Under the pieces are notes generated by a model. That model was not told the origin of the DNA, searched no databases, and was given only the letters and a program-made list of their open reading frames with translations. Of a DNA stretch of 31,750 nt, positions 29,726-31,750 are shown one piece after another. A program made the translations under genes and the position numbers. The stretch is from SKKY01 sp964622305 (GTDB lineage: Bacteria > Bacillota > Peptococcia > Peptococcales > SKKY01), in contig CAZUPR010000013.1 of NCBI GenBank assembly GCA_964622305.1, forward strand, positions 1 to 31,750, in the 5' to 3' direction. Each line of letters opens with the position of its first letter. Within the stretch, counting starts at the first letter, position 1.

Positions 29726-30859
29726 ATGCAAAAAACAATTGATAACTTATATGAATACCTTTGCAAGGTTTTTGATGGTCAAGATGGGCATCAGCTTTAC
29801 TATCAGTATAAAGAAGAAATAGAAAAAATTACTCCCAGGATGGCCTTTAGTCTCTTTTATAAGCTCTTGGAAGATGGTATGGCCCCAAAAGAAGTTTTAG
29901 AAAAACTAGATAAGCTTATCAATGTCTTTTATCAGCCTTTAACAAATTATAAATGGAAGAAGCCTGATGGTGAGAGTCTTTCCTTTTATCTCCTTTTGGA
30001 AAATCAGGCACTGCAAAATAAATTAGAAGAAATGAAAGAGATTATAAAAAAGGATCAGGCCTGGCATGAAAATGACGGGTTTACCAAATTATATGAAGAG
30101 ATAAAAAAATTCCCAGTACATTATAAGAAAAAAGAAAACCTTTTCTTTCCACTCTTAGAAAAAAAACATTCTGATTTTAAAGGCCTTACTATTATGTGGA
30201 CCTTACATGATATGGCCAGAAGAATAATAAAAGATCTTCCGCAACTCCTTCAAAGCTCTGATGAGAGAGTTCGTCAGGAAGGAATTGGCGAATTCTTCTT
30301 TATCCTTTATGGCCTTATTTTAAAAGAAGATTTGATTTTCTTTCCTGTCATCTCTGAGCTTTTAGATGAGGCAGAAGAAAAAGACCTTCTCTTACAAAGT
30401 TTTGAATATAAATATTTTTCAATTAAAAATCCTTCTTTAGAATTAAATATAAAAAAAGAACCTCTTAAAATTTCCACTTTTCCCTTTTCCGAAGATATTG
30501 CCCAGTATCTCATGCTCTTTGATTCCCTTCCTTTTGATCTAACCTACGTGGATGAAAACAATAAGGTTCGTTATTTTAATCAGCCAGAAAAAAGATTTTT
30601 TCCCAGATCTCCTGCAGTCATAGGCAGAGACGTGGAGAATTGCCATCCCCATGAAAGTGTAGGTAAAGTACTGAAGATTATTGAGGATTTCAAACAAGGG
30701 AAAAAGGAAAAAGAAAGATTTTGGATAAATTTTAGAGATAAAATTCTTCTTATAGAATACTATCCAGTTTTTGATAAGGAAGGTGTTTACAAAGGAGTTT
30801 TAGAAGTTAGTCAGGACATTAGTCAGATAAAGAATCTAGAAGGAGAAAAAAGACTCTAA
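29726..30859 (+). CDS. DUF438 / hemerythrin-like / PAS protein
   Basis: Three regions are visible. Residues 1-75 match the DUF438 N-terminal helical domain. Residues about 83-215 are hemerythrin-like, with VHYKKKENLFFP (H132, E137) and MWTLHD (H161-D162). Residues about 265-377 form a PAS-type domain with NCHPHES (306-311) and FWINFRDKILLIEYYPVFD, ending LEGEKRL as is usual for these proteins. Two histidines expected for a di-iron hemerythrin are not where the family has them: the HP before the first EN is replaced in LSFYLLLENQA, and the H of the last HIxKE is Gly in LYGLILKED. It is probably a redox or ligand sensor, possibly without di-iron. ATG 29726 has only a weak ribosome site. The fumarase-family gene follows after 26 bases. 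Confidence 0.8.
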   Translation: MQKTIDNLYEYLCKVFDGQDGHQLYYQYKEEIEKITPRMAFSLFYKLLEDGMAPKEVLEKLDKLINVFYQPLTNYKWKKPDGESLSFYLLLENQALQNKLEEMKEIIKKDQAWHENDGFTKLYEEIKKFPVHYKKKENLFFPLLEKKHSDFKGLTIMWTLHDMARRIIKDLPQLLQSSDERVRQEGIGEFFFILYGLILKEDLIFFPVISELLDEAEEKDLLLQSFEYKYFSIKNPSLELNIKKEPLKISTFPFSEDIAQYLMLFDSLPFDLTYVDENNKVRYFNQPEKRFFPRSPAVIGRDVENCHPHESVGKVLKIIEDFKQGKKEKERFWINFRDKILLIEYYPVFDKEGVYKGVLEVSQDISQIKNLEGEKRL

Positions 30860-30885
30860 AAAACAATACTCAGGAGGTAATACAA

Positions 30886-31750
30886 TTGATTAATCAAACA
30901 CTTCTAAAAAATGAAATTGACAAGCTTGTAAGAAGATCCGTCACTTCTATTTCAGAGGATATCAAGGATTTGTTAAAAGAGTCCTGCCAGGAAGAATCTA
31001 ACAAAACTGCCAAAAGTATGCTGGAAACTATGATTGAAAACGTTGCCATGGCTGAAGAGACTATGAGACCTGTTTGCCAGTCTCCTGGATATCCAACAGT
31101 ATATATCTCTTTTGGTGATCAAAACCTGCCAGGTAATATTAAAGAGTTTTTTGGGCAATCTCTGGTTCAAGCCACCAAAGAAGGTTTACTAAGACCAAGT
31201 ATTGTACACCCTCTGACAAGAGAAAACTCTGGAGATAACTCTGGCCCTGGAGTTCCAAATTTTGAAATTGATTACCTGCCCCAGCAAGAATATTTGGAGA
31301 TAATTATCAGCTTTAAGGGATGTGGCGCTGAGTTGGGTAATGAGTTAAAAATTATGACTACACCTATGCTGGGCAAGGATTTAGCAGGCCTAAAAAAATT
31401 CATTCTGACCACAGTTATTAATGCCGGTGGAAAACCATGCCCACCTTTTGGTATTGGAATTGGTATTGGCGGACAGATGGATGTGGCTGCTAAATTAAGC
31501 AGAAAGGCTATCAGTACCAGAGCCTGGGATGACTATAATGATGATGAAGTTTACGGACCGCTGGAAAGAGAGCTTTTGGAAGAAGTTAATAAATTAGGGA
31601 TAGGAGCTGCCGGAACTGGTGGCGACAGGTCTGCTCTTGCTCTTAAAATAGCAGGAGCCCACACTCATACTGCCATAACCCCGGTGGCCATTAATTTCCA
31701 TTGTTGGGTTGGCCGCAGAGGCGGTATAAGGATTTATCCAGACGGAAAAG
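30886..31750 (+). CDS. class I fumarate hydratase / tartrate dehydratase family alpha subunit, variant (partial, runs off the end)
   Basis: The frame is open from TTG 30886, eight bases after GGAGG (30872-30876), to the window edge: 288 residues with no stop. It aligns with the 4Fe-4S hydro-lyase alpha subunit, as does fumA at 16851. The three cluster cysteines are retained: C64, C185 (GGKPCPP) and C273 (NFHCWVGRRGG). Two conserved stretches differ from fumA: CQSPG replaces CQDTG, and FKGCGAELGNELKIM replaces PKGGGAENMSQMKML. It is therefore a distant paralog, perhaps acting on another hydroxy-dicarboxylate. A beta subunit would be expected just outside the window. It is probably co-transcribed with the DUF438 sensor gene. 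Confidence 0.82.
   Translation, partial: MINQTLLKNEIDKLVRRSVTSISEDIKDLLKESCQEESNKTAKSMLETMIENVAMAEETMRPVCQSPGYPTVYISFGDQNLPGNIKEFFGQSLVQATKEGLLRPSIVHPLTRENSGDNSGPGVPNFEIDYLPQQEYLEIIISFKGCGAELGNELKIMTTPMLGKDLAGLKKFILTTVINAGGKPCPPFGIGIGIGGQMDVAAKLSRKAISTRAWDDYNDDEVYGPLERELLEEVNKLGIGAAGTGGDRSALALKIAGAHTHTAITPVAINFHCWVGRRGGIRIYPDGK

Overview
The window is 31.75 kb of AT-rich DNA. It reads as chromosomal backbone of an anaerobic, low-GC Bacillota (Clostridia-like) bacterium. The grounds are strong AGGAGG-type ribosome sites, frequent TTG starts, a ferredoxin-linked 2-oxoacid oxidoreductase, a Bacillus-type SdhCAB complex, two-subunit oxygen-sensitive class I fumarase, an EF-G-like second translocase and CheX-type phosphatases. 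I cannot name the genus. I see no transposase, integrase, phage gene, CRISPR array or rRNA. A run of exactly 100 N (3004-3103) marks an assembly gap inside the EF-G-like gene.

Layout. 1-1434: pssA and surE, ending in a terminator. 1487-3167: EF-G-like GTPase, broken by the gap. 3170-3292: tRNA-Trp(CCA) on the minus strand with its promoter. 3302-4111: PHP phosphoesterase. 4178-6877: four-subunit korDABC operon. 6951-8438 (minus): PutP-type Na+/proline symporter. 8649-13365: livJ, an intercistronic terminator, then livHMGF (branched-chain amino acid ABC importer). 13395-13553: a promoter, a 23-codon ORF with a strong ribosome site and a terminator, lying just before sdhCAB (13600-16784). 16851-19484: fumA, fumB and malic enzyme, closed by a terminator. 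19601-22063: receiver-CheX fusion, CheX, uracil-DNA glycosylase and a NUDIX protein. 22133-25837: DEAD-box helicase, threonine aldolase and HD-domain phosphohydrolase. 25905-27095 (minus): F420 glutamyl-ligase-family protein. 27172-28874: YigZ and a two-gene chromate-transporter-family pair. 28864-29625 (minus): CmpB-family membrane protein. 29726-31750: DUF438/hemerythrin-like/PAS protein followed by a variant class I hydro-lyase alpha subunit that runs off the end.

How it fits together. KorDABC, SdhCAB, FumAB and malic enzyme together cover 2-oxoglutarate/succinyl-CoA and succinate-fumarate-malate-pyruvate, so much of one TCA arm sits within about 15 kb, interleaved with importers for proline and branched-chain amino acids. 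This suggests amino-acid or dicarboxylate metabolism, but the direction of flux cannot be read from sequence.

Most worth a second look: the leader-ORF/terminator module before sdhC; two consecutive genes (22133 and 23654) whose only well-placed start codon is ATT; a receiver-CheX fusion beside a stand-alone CheX; a hemerythrin-like sensor that has lost expected iron-ligand histidines, next to a fumarase-family alpha subunit with CQSPG in place of CQDTG; and a structured leader before livJ.
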